64,000 nucleotides of DNA from Ciona savignyi (Eukaryota > Chordata > Ascidiacea > Phlebobranchia > Cionidae). Location of the stretch: positions 1,219,233 to 1,283,232 of the forward strand of contig CH003267.1 of the NCBI GenBank assembly GCA_000149265.1. Direction: 5' to 3'. The translations under genes and the position numbers were made by a program. Below are positions 36,650 through 47,665 of the stretch, one piece after another (position 1 is the first letter of the stretch; each line of letters starts with the position of its first letter). The notes under the pieces were generated by a model that worked only from the letters and a program-made list of their open reading frames with translations, made no database searches and was not told the origin of the DNA.

Positions 36650-38544
36650 AGAAGCGTATTTATTGTAAACCACTGTCTCGATCATTGTTAAACCTTCTTG
36701 TATTTTTCAGGTTGTTTGCGGGAAGACTTTCGCCAAAGGCAATTACAAATATCAGTGCCAGGATATCCGAGTTTCAATCGTATCTCTGTGGAATTCAATC
36801 GCAAAATGAGACCCATGTCTGAACTAGCATATTGGAAAGCAGCGGAGTATCGGTTATTTATGATGTATGCTGGTGTCGCTATCTATAATTAAGGACACAA
36901 CAAATATTATGCCCACACACATATATATGTATGCTTTATTCAAATCAACTGTGCAATGCGAATTTTGTTGTCGGCAAATGCAACTTCGGAAAAGATAATG
37001 CTTTTGCACAATCTTATAAAGTCGTTTATAATGCAATGTGTCGACTTGGATGAATTATATTTTTTTCGTGTAACGTTCACTCGCTATAGCCCATTTATGT
37101 GAGGATTATAAATTGTTTGGTTCACTTGAATTTATTATTTGATTTTCATTTGAAAGTTTCTTGGCAAGGCTAGTGCGCTTAGACTATAAGCCGTCAAATC
37201 AACTTGCTCATTAAGTATTTTATAAAAATGATAATGCAATCCAACTTCTAACTGAAGTAGCAAGACTGCTGGTTCAATTTATGACGAGACTAACGAAATT
37301 ATAGATGTTGCGGAAATCCAAAATGCTAAAACAGGACGAGTGCTCTAAAAGCTTTATGTAAAGCCTTCCTGGTGTGGATAAAATAAACTAATACCACTCC
37401 TTAGATAGAAGGCATACACAAACAAAGCAATTACAACAACATAAGCTTAAACTGACAACTTTGTTCCTTTACCACTTAATCGAGAAGACTGTTATTTTCT
37501 CGCCTCTAAACACATAAAATATCAGGTATCTATTTTTATACCAGTGGTCAGATTTTCATTTTTTTGTGGTTGCAAATAGCCGACCAATTGAATTACATGT
37601 TTCGACTTTAATTAATGCTTCTCCTTGCCTGTGTATAGGGTGCATAAAACGCTATGCAATGCTGAGCAACAGGGATAACAAGCTGGACACATTAATAAAA
37701 TATCAGAATGAAGCATTGAAAAATAAGGGTTTTGTGGATTTTTTACTCCTGTAGAAACGGACCGTGAGCTTGTAACGATTGTTAAACACTTTCGAGTAAT
37801 TCCAATTATACTGACCCTACCAAAGTTGTGTTTAACTAATCAATAATGCAAATTATTACTTCAGAATCACGGGACCCTGGCTTGTTTTGTAGAATGGTCG
37901 TCACTATCCTTTATGACAAAAATCGTTGGCGATTCAATTTTCGTGGTCTGGCTCGGGACATGGCCGTAAAGCCACAAAGAAAAGTTTCAAAGACCACCCT
38001 ATATAGGCCCATAAGATAATTGAACCGAGTTTTAAATGTGGATACATACGGGTTGGCTGCCAGACAGCTGCAAGTCTCTATATATTTATTTTAAATATTG
38101 TATATGAACGTGATCAGAAATAAAAGTGGAAACTAATCCTAGGCGGGCATAAATGATACTTTTATTTCTTAGATGTACTGGCATTCTCATCAAATTTCTC
38201 TGATGTAAAATCCGAAGCTGTAAAAGTAGAAGGAAGTGGTGCAAGTTTTTCAAGGAGTACCAGATTGGGATGGCGGTAGAGACGCAAAACAATAACTGAT
38301 TCCACTGTATCTGTATTAAGCGATGATAGCTTAACCGAGCTAGCTGCGTGGTTATTTGTGATTTTGTACATAATTGTTCTTTCGGAGTTTTAATTAAAGA
38401 ATGAAAATATCAATACCCGCATGGTATCATCAAGAAGTGTGTGTATTCTAGGCATGGCATATACCAGGGTGTTTCCTGATCATATGCGGAGGAAGGTACA
38501 AAAACACGGCGCAGACTATAGGTTATCTGCAGGGAAAAACCTTG
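36650..38544. other. Gene-free interval
   Basis: No supported gene. AT-rich with only short frames (36698, 37566, 38086(-)) that carry no family motifs. Confidence 0.4.
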
Positions 38545-38551
38545 ATTTTAT

Positions 38552-40052
38552 CATAGAATACTAACTTTTTTTTAGAATACTAACAGATAGAAGGGTAACG
38601 CTTTGTTTTTTTTTATGGCGTTAGAAAGTGGTCACGCATGAGCACTTGTTTACAGAATTGCGATAACTCCTGCAAACTTAATAGTTGTTTTCATTTTTTA
38701 TACAATAGCACGATTTTAAGCAAAATAAATGTCATCCCATTGTGCCGTTCCTGGTTGTAAGTGGTCGCGAAAGTTCGCCGAGAAAAGAGAGTTAAGTGCA
38801 TCGACCAGACTTGGCAAAATCTAGCCAGGCTAAAGCTGATCGAATTGTTTTATCCAACTTTTTGTTGTCATTAAAAGATGCAGCAGCTGGTGATGATATT
38901 AAAGACATGTTGAAAAAGGAATCGTAAGTATGCCGTAACATTATATTATCGGTAACTATTTTTTGTCCAGGAATATTTTCAGTTCTACTCTACCTCAACA
39001 TATAGTGCCTAAAAACAGCCCAGCTTATAACGTAGAATAGTAGGTAGTAAACTACAATTTAGTCAAAAGAAAGTCATGTTCCGGAAGATTTTAGTGTTAT
39101 AAAAATTAATTTACATCTTTATAAAGGGCTGGAATTTGCGAGACTCATTTTATATCTGATGATATTATTGTTACTGGAAAAAAGAAAAAACTTCGAATTG
39201 GAGCATGGTCATCAGAAAATCTGCCAAAAACGTAGTTTTAGTAAATTTTACAGAAAGCCACCAGCAGAACGGCATTTACCAGTGGTAGTAAGGCACCACA
39301 ATATTAATCAGCTACTAAGTTCAATTAAAAAATTACCGGATAACATAAAAGGTTGGTACCGGTATTATAGTATAGATTTTAGAATTTAAAAAGTATTTTT
39401 TTTATTTATTGTATATTAAGCTATTGTGGTGGTATAATAGTTAAATAAATATGCTGCACGTTATTTTAAGTGTTTAACATAAATAAAACAAACAAAAATA
39501 GCTTAAATACAGTCAAATGTAATCATAATTTATTTTTTTTAGACAAATGGATCTTCTTTGAAAAAAAGGGGAACTTGGTTGCTGAGTTAAGGGAACCAAA
39601 TTGTTTAGTTCCTAATATAAGGTAGTGTAGTTATTTTCTAAAGTTTTAATTTTATGAAACGTAATGCTATAAAGTTTTGACAGTTTATCACTTTTCATAC
39701 GAATTTGTTATTTTTAAAACATTGTTTACAATTTCAGAATAGTATTTGGCCGAGATGCACGTGTGATTGAGGTATCGTTTTGTGGCTGGGCCATTTCCCC
39801 AATGAATATAGGCAATCCACAGATTGACACCATTCATTCTGTTTTAGAAAGTTTGTACAGTGTACAAATTATTGCTTTCTTGCAACTATGAACTGGTTCT
39901 GTTAATAAAGGTTCAGTCACACTGCATATCATCAATGCAAAGGGATACAGGATTGCCAATTAAAAAAGTTGAAGGACCATCCAATTTTAAAGTGGACCGG
40001 AAATTGTATAAAAACAGAATACATCATAAGATCTGTAAGTTAGTATTCTATG
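38552..40052 (+). mobile_element. P-like (THAP) element, internally deleted, 1501 bp
   Basis: It begins CATAGAATACTAAC and ends GTTAGTATTCTATG. The left end also has a local duplication of 'agaatactaac' before 'agatagaagggtaacgc'. The flanks are attttat (38545-38551) and gttttat (40053-40059), 6 of 7 matching. The exon order inside is the same as in the longer copy at 53128-55679, but it stops soon after the fourth exon-like block, where the right end is joined. A THAP zinc finger is encoded from 38729. Confidence 0.85.
38729..39860 (+). pseudogene. THAP transposase-like gene remnant
   Basis: Exon-like blocks: the ATG at 38729 with SHCAVPGCKW (first two THAP cysteines), then, in another frame, SSQAKADRIVLSNFLLSLKD up to a TAAG-like donor near 38923. 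The second block, after AG at about 39126, has GICETHFISDDIIVTGKK (the C-x-x-H pair of the C2CH finger). The third, from 39542, has KWIFFEKKGNLVAELREPN. The fourth, from 39738, has FGRDARVIEVSFCGWAISPM. THAP fingers are the DNA-binding domains of P-element transposases. The catalytic part is missing and the first exon is out of frame, so it is non-functional. Confidence 0.7.
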
Positions 40053-40059
40053 GTTTTAT

Positions 40060-41490
40060 CATCGGCACGTCAAGCATAAATCTTGCAAGGTCACCTTGAA
40101 CGGGCCGAAGTAGCATTTCGTGGGATACGGCGGGTATATAACAACCTATCTTCGGGTGCAGTGGTAAGAAATAATCATGGGCCTGCTAAATACCAAACAT
40201 TGTCTAGTATAATTTTTCAGACTGGGCCCTCCGTGATATACGCTTTTTGTTGTAGATGCTTCCCTTCTGGCGTGTACAGCGTCTAACGATGAATTACCTT
40301 GTGCTTTTGATGTTATTTGTTGTCGCTTTACAACTTTGGTATTTTAAACCATGTTTATTGCTCTCTTTCAAAACTATTCTCGACATTGCGTTTCGAAGCG
40401 TACCATAATTGCAGGTTTTCGAAATTTTATACAGTGTTGTGATGAACTCCCATACAGTCTCCCCAGCCTGCTACAAATGTAGATTAAACTTTTTTGCCCT
40501 ATTAAAAATAATGTTTTGATGCACAATGAAGTGTGCCATAAACATGTGTTTTTTACAGATTCATATTTTCCCTTTTTTCGCTTTTGTAAAGTCGAAAGGT
40601 CAGCAGTCCGAAGTCGCATGCGACTTTACTCCTGATGGTTTGTTTACCCATGCATAAGTGAAACAAACCGAATAACACTTTAATTAAAAAAAAATTGTAT
40701 TAGTTTTGAGTCCCCCATTTATTTTTATTTTGTGGTCCTACAGTATATCAAGGTATTTACTTGTTTGGACTGTTATTCGTCCAACAGTCCTGATGCTTCC
40801 GGGTACCTCTCGAATCTTCGGATCCATGCAGAACATGCCTCTGAAATACTGCAGTCGATTTCTTCCGGTGGAGCGATTTCGAACTACATTTTATTTCCGA
40901 CACCATGTAGTATTGTAAACACGACCGTTTTTAAAACCTTTATTCTAAGTGAGTCGCGATTGAATAAGACCGAAAAGAGAGGTGCCTCGGGCTTATATAG
41001 CCGTCATTACATAAAGATCTCAATATTGCTAGATATTTTATGTAGTCCATAAAAGTGGTAACATTAAAAAAAAGAAACCAACCAACATTTCTTTAATTTT
41101 TATTCGATAAAAATGATTTCACTAATCAGCATGAAAGAAGACTAGTTTTTCGTATTTAATATGGGTTTGGGGTAATATTTAAAAAATGTATGGTTTGAGT
41201 AGCCAGCTGTATTTATACGCTCAATCCAGCAATCAAAAGATATTGGATTAAAACTAATATCGGGTACACCAAAAACTACTTTTCTAAATTATCTAGTCTG
41301 TCGGGAACTCAGCTCATTTATGCTAGTTTAAACTTTCCAGATGTTTCATACATAGTATATGATATTTTCTTATGTAAGCAATATTTTATTTTTAGTTTTT
41401 ATGTACACTTCTACAACTTTAAAATCTAAGTAAACTGTCTTTTTTGGTAACAAGATAAAGAACAACACAAAATATATTTGAAATTTTGAT
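40060..41490. other. Gene-free interval
   Basis: No supported gene. Frames at 40083, 40374(-) and 40732 lack motifs. The right part may include the 3' flank of the small secreted-peptide gene that ends near 41490. Confidence 0.4.
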
Positions 41491-41811
41491 ATTTATTTAA
41501 ATCTCCCGTTCAAGCAGCTTTCGCCTGAAAGAAAGGAATTCATAAAACTCTATTTAAAAAAATTAATGATTACTACACATATATTAACTGGCAATTCAAT
41601 AGAAAACTATTACAGAAAAGATATGGCATATTTGAAACCAGGCCTAACCAAATCATAAACGCAAGTATTTTAATACATCTGACGCTACCATGTATATAAA
41701 TTAGAACAGAACAAGACGTAATTGATTACCTTTACTGGGTGAGTGCAAGCAAAAGAGCGACATCATCTGAAAAAAATATTAAAATAAATTTCCTGGTATA
41801 GTTTATTAGAC

Positions 41812-41990
41812 TGGCCGGTTAGTTCAATCGCTTTGAGACCTTGTCGATAGCGGAAAGGTTTGTGTATTGAAGATAGCCTCGGAATGGTCGATTTTAAATT
41901 GATTTACGGTCGTCGCTTTAGCCAGGTGAATTAATGGGTTAAACTTAAACAGTAGATAAGTCTCACATGAAGATGGGTTTGGTGCAATTT
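41812..41990 (+). repeat. SINE copy, diverged
   Basis: Begins tRNA-like (CTGGCCGGTTAGTTCAATCG) and contains the body landmark 'gaattaatgggtt' of the SINE at 18671. It lies in the large first intron of the secreted-peptide gene. Confidence 0.5.
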
Positions 41991-42297
41991 AATGTTATTT
42001 TGTTGCTGTACTTTTACTGATTCTAACGGGACCTAATATTATTTCGTGGGCTATGCAAATGACCAATGCTCCAGTTCCATCCTTATTTCATTGATTGTCC
42101 CATAAACATGTTTAAAATATCTAGTATAAGGAATATTAGAAATAATAAACATAATAGTTACCAAATTCGTGCAGAGCTGCAGCAATTCTGTAATGAAGAA
42201 AATTTTTACTGACTTGACGTCTTTCCTAAGTGTTCCTTTGTTAAAACGTATAATAATTCGATGATATGTCAATCGTGCTTACAGTATGATATCAATA

Positions 42298-42409
42298 CGT
42301 ACTGTCGTGTGACCGAATGGTTAGCGCGACCGATACATATACCGACTCATATAAAGACGGCCCAAGTGACGTACCCATCCTGGGTTCGAAACTTGTGTCG
42401 GTAAAAAAG
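42298..42409 (+). repeat. Short tRNA-derived SINE, copy A
   Basis: A box TGACCGAATGG and B box GGGTTCGAAAC in tRNA-like spacing, and an A-rich end (gtaaaaaag). It is flanked by gtatgatatcaata at 42284-42297 and again at 42410-42423. It is the same family as 11692-11819. Confidence 0.9.
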
Positions 42410-42423
42410 GTATGATATCAATA

Positions 42424-42531
42424 ATGTACGGTCGTGTGACCGAATGGTTAACGCGACTGATACATATACCAACTATATAAAAAACGTAAGAGACAAGTCC
42501 ATCATGGATTTGAAACTCAACCCGGTAAAAA
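42424..42531 (+). repeat. Short tRNA-derived SINE, copy B
   Basis: Second copy in the same orientation, with A box TGACCGAATGG and a weaker B box (GGATTTGAAAC). It shares its left 14-bp duplication with copy A and ends at a third, slightly diverged copy, gtatgaaaccaata (42532-42545). That third copy overlaps the last base of the GTAAGT donor of the secreted-peptide gene. Confidence 0.88.
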
Positions 42532-42546
42532 GTATGAAACCAATAC

Positions 42547-42723
42547 TTACTCTTGTTGGTTCCAGCCTGAAAGACCGCCCTGAAGTCCAACGCCGATAGG
42601 TCCAACTCCGACATGTGCACCAGCTCCTACTGCGTGGTTGTGATGATTTTGGTAGTATGGATTGTAGTAGTAAGCATTTGCGCTACTCACGAGAGCGACA
42701 AGGAAAATCAGAGCAACCTTCAT
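42547..42723 (-). CDS. Small secreted His/Gly/Tyr-rich peptide precursor, 58 aa
   Basis: The minus-strand ATG at 42723 opens MKVALIFLVALVSSANA, a textbook signal peptide with an ANA cleavage site. It is followed by a 41-residue product starting YYYNPYYQNHHNHAVGAGAH and ending in a glycine-rich stretch (GVGLQGGLSGWNQQE). Splicing looks real: acceptor CCAG at 42740-42737, donor GTAAGTAT at 42550, then candidate exons 41766-41730 and 41524 to about 41490 with AATAAA at 41497-41492. Read through, the frame ends GAG-TAA; spliced, it ends GAA-TGA: the same peptide. A TATA motif (CTATAAAT, 43018-43011) lies 0.3 kb upstream. It is probably an extracellular or haemolymph peptide. The family is unrecognised and the function unknown. 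Confidence 0.8.
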   Translation of the reverse strand: MKVALIFLVALVSSANAYYYNPYYQNHHNHAVGAGAHVGVGPIGVGLQGGLSGWNQQE

Positions 42724-43010
42724 GATTTAAGTGTATCTGGAGTAAAGTTAGATTTTGAATTTAGGACCTTATTCCAAAACTTAAAACGAAACTCCAGCAG
42801 CCTTGGTATTCTTTTGCCAGTTAGTACCAGTCAACGGTCGAATGTTGCGTAATTAAAACCGACGACTTTCACGTTAATGTCCGTGGACAAGGGACTAACA
42901 AACGCAGTTTGAAGACAACGGTATTTTCACTTGGTTGATAAGCAATTTATTACTAACTTTCCTTAATCTAATCTTACCCACTTACTGCATAAGATACCAA
43001 AAGGGTCCAT

Positions 43011-43018
43011 ATTTATAG
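43011..43018 (-). promoter_or_regulatory. TATA box candidate for the secreted-peptide gene
   Basis: CTATAAAT on the minus strand, about 290 bp upstream of the ATG at 42723. A donor-like GTAAGT sits 26 bp downstream at 42985, so the primary transcript would begin almost at an intron or outron start. Confidence 0.45.
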
Positions 43019-44592
43019 CGTTTTTTCGGGAAAGGTTTGTCAGGCTGATTGACATTTTAGGAGAAGTTCCGCGAAATAACTTATGATCCTATCTGATATC
43101 CGCGAAATAAAAACTTTAAACGGAAATCTGTTAAATCGGATTCGTTTCATTATTTTATGTCGACTATGTTCTTTTGTTACTTTTTAAAACTTTTTGTATG
43201 CTGTAATTAAAGTTTTAAAGATATATTTTTCTTATTGGTATGTTGAGTTAGTTATTCACTTATATGGCTTAAAGCTTAAACTATGGGATAATAGCTTAAA
43301 CTAAAATAGCAGCAATTGGACAACACACTGCAGTAGCTCCCGTAATCCGAAGGTTGGTGCGAGGTAATCTAACTCTCCGTCTCCGCAATTAACATGGATG
43401 TCCTAATAATTAATGCAAGAAATCACTGTACTTTTATTAAATGTTATAGGTGACGTAACCCATGTCAGTGCTTTTAAATTGATATAATATATGGATAGTT
43501 GGGCTTAGCTGTTTAAGCGACAAATTTTCAATGCAAAAAGTAAACAGTAAAAAAAGTAATGTCAACAAAAACGGTTCAAGCCACTTCTACTGAATCTTTA
43601 TTTTTCTGGATATCAGATATAATAACAACTTATTTCATTGAAACCTAATTTGAAATGTCAATCAGTTTGTCCAGCATTTCCTTATGAGCATAATAGCTGG
43701 TGTCTTCTAAGTACGGCTAAAACTGGTATAGCTAGCTGTATGCTTGATTTGCCGGGATTTAGTAAAGAACTCATTAGTGAAAACTCTGTGTTTACCGACG
43801 TTTTAACAGTTTTTTTTGTTGAGTTTGCCAATACGTCCATTTGTAAGTGTGTTGTATGTATTGACCAGGCTTACCGTTCTGTACACAGGTTTTAAAGCAT
43901 CTGTCTATTCTTCTCCTATGTAGACAAATGTAGCATTCTTATTTTTATTATAAATTATTTCATTGCTTTAAAAACTGAAGCACCGTATACCGATATTGCA
44001 TTTGTTTATTATGCTTCATACGAGCTAATATTAAGTCACTGCACAGTAAGTTGTTGCATCACAATATTAGCTATTTGTGCATTAATCCTTAATTCTTGGA
44101 CTAAACTGTAACAATCCACTCATTGTTAAGTAAATGCGTATTATGTGTCAACAATACCATTGTGGTTTTGAAACAAAATCGTCAGCAAAAATAGATTGTT
44201 TTAATTTCATTCTTCTTGTTTAGTGGTTTTATTGTTAAAATTTGTTAATTCGCTTTGGTTTAACTGTGATCTTATATGGCGAATAAAATGCTTATATAAA
44301 AATTCACTTTTTTACCCATGTTATTGCATGTTTGCTATTTTAAAACAGTATTATATATATAATCACCTTTGCCAAACACTGTTTCGTGTTTTTAAATAGG
44401 TAAAATACAAAAAAAAAATTTTAAACTAATTCAACATTCGAGTTCAGAAAAAAGAAAATAAGGTATATTCGAAATCAATACAAATGTGCCATGCATAACA
44501 TCCCAAATGTGGTTTAGCGCTCGAGTATATTTTGTCACTTAACTTACTAAAGCATATGTCAAGCATTCCAATGGGCCGAAGGTACATTCTAT

Positions 44593-44640
44593 TTGGAAAG
44601 TAAGTTTGGATAGCACCTCACCGTTAGGTGGAAACAAAGA
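44593..44640 (+). ncRNA. Spliced-leader-RNA-like sequence (weak)
   Basis: It reads ATTCTATTTG, the first ten bases of the 16-nt Ciona spliced leader as I recall it (ATTCTATTTGAATAAG), then GAAA and a donor-like GTAAGTTTGG. A short hairpin follows (CACCTCACCGTTAGGTGG). The leader itself is not intact. It may be a pseudogene or a chance match. Confidence 0.25.
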
Positions 44641-45730
44641 TCCAGGCCACGTAAGAAAATTTGGACGGTTTTATGTCTTTAGTTAGCTATTTTTCGCTCC
44701 TTCGTTACACTAAAAAATAACAACACCATTATTTCAAGTTAGGGAGACAGAATAAAACGGGAAACTAAAGTAGTTAAAACATGTCAGTGAATAGACACAA
44801 AACAATGGTGAATAAAGTAATGTGGCCGTTAAACCTTACACCAATAAAGATAAATTGCAACAAAAAATTTAAATCTAAATTAATTGAATTTAAAAGCCTT
44901 GACTAAAAGCAAGCACGATCCAGTACTAAGGGGAGCCTTGGAAGGGAGGGAATCACAGAATAAAGGAGCATCGTAGCTACCGGCGAAGAGCAGTTAATTG
45001 CCGGGAAAGGTTGATGAGCAATTATCTCCATCGATGGAATTACTTGACAACTGAAGAATTTCTGGGCACTATGGGTCCTAAAGACTGCTAACAAAACTTT
45101 TAAGAAAAGAAAGACAGTAAAAAAATTGTATAACCCACAGATGACAAGTTCCACTAATTTATATTGCTATTAAACTCTTTTAACGTAAAAGAAGCATTAC
45201 CTATATATCTGAGCCAGTTTAGAGCGCTATACCATGTCAAAGCGCCACATTAGTGAAGATAATGCTACGTATCATCATGTGGGAATAATACCAACATGGC
45301 CGCCATGTTCGACCCAATGAGATCATTCCTAATGAGTCGGATATTTCGCCAACACCAGGTGTCAGACGTCACGTTATTCTTACTACCTCCTATCCGTTTT
45401 AACGGGGAAGATAGAAATCGAATATTTGTGGTCACGGGTCATTACGAAAGGTCGAAAACGTGGAATGCGACACTTAGCGGGGAAACCGCACAGAATCAAC
45501 TCAAACTCGACCTCGAGACGTTTCACGCCTTTTGCCTCTGTTATTTTTAAGTCTCATAATGTGATAGGAATTATAATATGATCGGGATTAAAAAATAGTA
45601 ATGATTATCATACTTGACAAATAAGATAAACAGGTTGGGCACTTATCAGGGTTGATTTGTGTACAAATATATATGGTCGGAACTTTGGAAATGTAGCGCG
45701 GGTATTACGCGTCGGTAGAGGTGTGAAATA

Positions 45731-45777
45731 ACATTGTTGTCCAACAAAGCGATTGTTATGAAACAATGTCTATTGTT
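45731..45777. promoter_or_regulatory. Cluster of five Sox-like motifs
   Basis: Within 47 bp: ACATTGTT (45731), AACAAAG (45743), ATTGTT (45752), AACAATGT (45762) and ATTGTT (45772). ACATTGTT and AACAATGT are exact inverted partners. ATTGTT/AACAAT is the HMG-box core. No gene is assigned next to it. Confidence 0.35.
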
Positions 45778-47231
45778 TTAAAGGTGTCACATGATTCATC
45801 GCTTTAGAATTGTGTCAATTGTCGTTCGAGAAACGTAAATGTTGGTTTAACACCTTCGGACGATATCGGATGTCTCTGGAGCGCCACCTGCCGATCCTTA
45901 TCAAATGCATTGAAGCGGAAAAAACAATGACATCATTAAAATCTTAATCTTGCCAAACACCTGCTCATCTGCGCCTTTCTAAATTTAGCGGAGTTTACAT
46001 GTTCACGGACAACCTTTGATATGCGCGTTCACACAGAACCACCAATAATAATGTACGGTACGGGTGGCTCGCTTGTGGAGGTTGCAGCCGCATCACGATT
46101 GGATGTCAGTGTTTCCAGCTGCGCTAATATTGTGTCTGGCAACACTGGAACTAATACCACAGCTGGTCGCCTAATAATGGACAAAGCGATTTTATTTTTT
46201 CAAAGACTACACAGATTATCAATTACTATCCATGTGCATTTGTATAATGCTAATATAGATGTCATTTTTACAAATTTTACGATTTTGATTTTAGGTGTTT
46301 TTTTCTAGGATTATAATTCTAGAAAAAGGACTGACTACTCTTATGACGTAACAGTCGATTGATTTACAGATCACATCATATACTAATCCCACAATCCAAC
46401 GTAATAATGTAATATGACGAAACAGTCAACCCAAGGTAAAAATGTAATTCGGGTTCAAAATTTCTATGGGTCGATTTTTTTACTGTCGTGACGTCATGTA
46501 CAATGTGACGTAACATGCAACCGTGTCACGTCGACAAGGTTTAGTGACAGCTTTTGGTGAGAATAAAACAAGTCATTGGGGAATTCCCGGGAAAACGAGG
46601 TTAAAAGTAATATCGAACCAATCGTTCGCGTTAAAGGGATTTCCCCGATTACGCTGTCATTTAAGACGTGTGTCAAAATTAATTGAAGATTTTCTGCAGA
46701 GAAGCGAAGAGTCAAAATATCGGCGCCAACTTGGAAATCGAACACGACGCTAAAGAAATAATCTTACATTGTGTCGTAATGACGGAAACAAGTGTGGCGT
46801 CACAAGAGATATTGTTCTGCAGCGTTCACACGAATGGACGCAGACATCGACTGAATGGATCGGATGTTCCGCGGGAATCGGACGCCACAGTCGCGGCAGA
46901 CTTGTTGTGATGGCGTCGACACAAATAATGAGCTTTAATATGCGAACGGATATTTTGGTTCAAGATCAGCGTGGGAGGATTTTAACTTCTTTTCCATTTT
47001 CCTGTAAACAGCAAATTCCAAAAATTCTAAAAAGCAGACTCTGTATAATTGAGTCACTTTGCTTTCTAAACAAATTCTAGACCTCTTAAAAACAAACTAC
47101 ATTGTGTATACTGTATATGATCAAATTAGTTATTCGTCGCTTTTATACATTTTTTTTATAAAGTTTTTTTTTGTAATAAACAAGCAAAACAAGAATGCTA
47201 GCAATCCAATCTTTCTTGCATGAGTCTAAAC

Positions 47232-47430
47232 CAGGGATGGGCAACTTCTTTAATCGTCTGGCCAGATGTGGAAAAATGAAGTCCATGGTGGGCCGGATTA
47301 TTACATGAATAGTATTTAATATCCTAATTTCATATTTATTCACTAATGCAAGAGCCACATCACAGGGTATGGTTAGATCCAGTCTTGGGGCCGGTTAAAA
47401 TTCATTCACGGACCGTATGTTGCCCATGGG
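47232..47430 (-). mobile_element. 199-bp hAT derivative of the 22422 family, with TSD
   Basis: The left end CAGGGATGGGCAACTTC plus the following 'ggccagatgtgg.aaaatgaag' equals the right end of the 22422-25264 element in reverse complement. Its right end (reverse complement 'gggcaacatacgg', then 'accggccccaagactg') equals that element's left end. The flanks gtctaaac at 47224-47231 and 47431-47438 are identical. It is an internal-deletion MITE of that family. Confidence 0.93.
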
Positions 47431-47564
47431 GTCTAAACCAACGAAAGTTCAATGTTTAATATATTGTTGCATTAAAGCGGTGTAATAACATGTAATATGT
47501 GATTGTAACTGATTCGTGATTTATCTTGGCGGGTGATGGGTGGGTGCTTATTTGTTTGTCATAT

Positions 47565-47665
47565 GATCAACATCAACACCTATGATCCCCAACAACACCT
47601 ATGATCAACAACAACACTTATTATCAACAACATCACCTATAATCAACATCCATAATCAGCAATAT
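47565..47665. repeat. ~20-bp degenerate tandem repeat
   Basis: About five units of the form 'cctatgatcaacaacaaca', drifting in length and sequence. A local minisatellite. Confidence 0.75.

Larger units (their letters stand above)
43019..47223. other. Gene-poor interval
   Basis: No gene supported. 43317-43393 is a plus-orientation SINE 3' fragment. A spliced-leader-like stretch lies at 44589 and a cluster of Sox-like sites at 45731. The frames at 45296-45550, 46021-46308 and 46494-47080 are more GC-rich than their surroundings but show no domain. An exon of an unseen gene cannot be ruled out. Confidence 0.4.

Noticed and set aside
45296-45550. 84-codon frame with a good start context
   Set aside because: No recognised motif and no splice or poly(A) support; kept only as a possible exon in the interval note.
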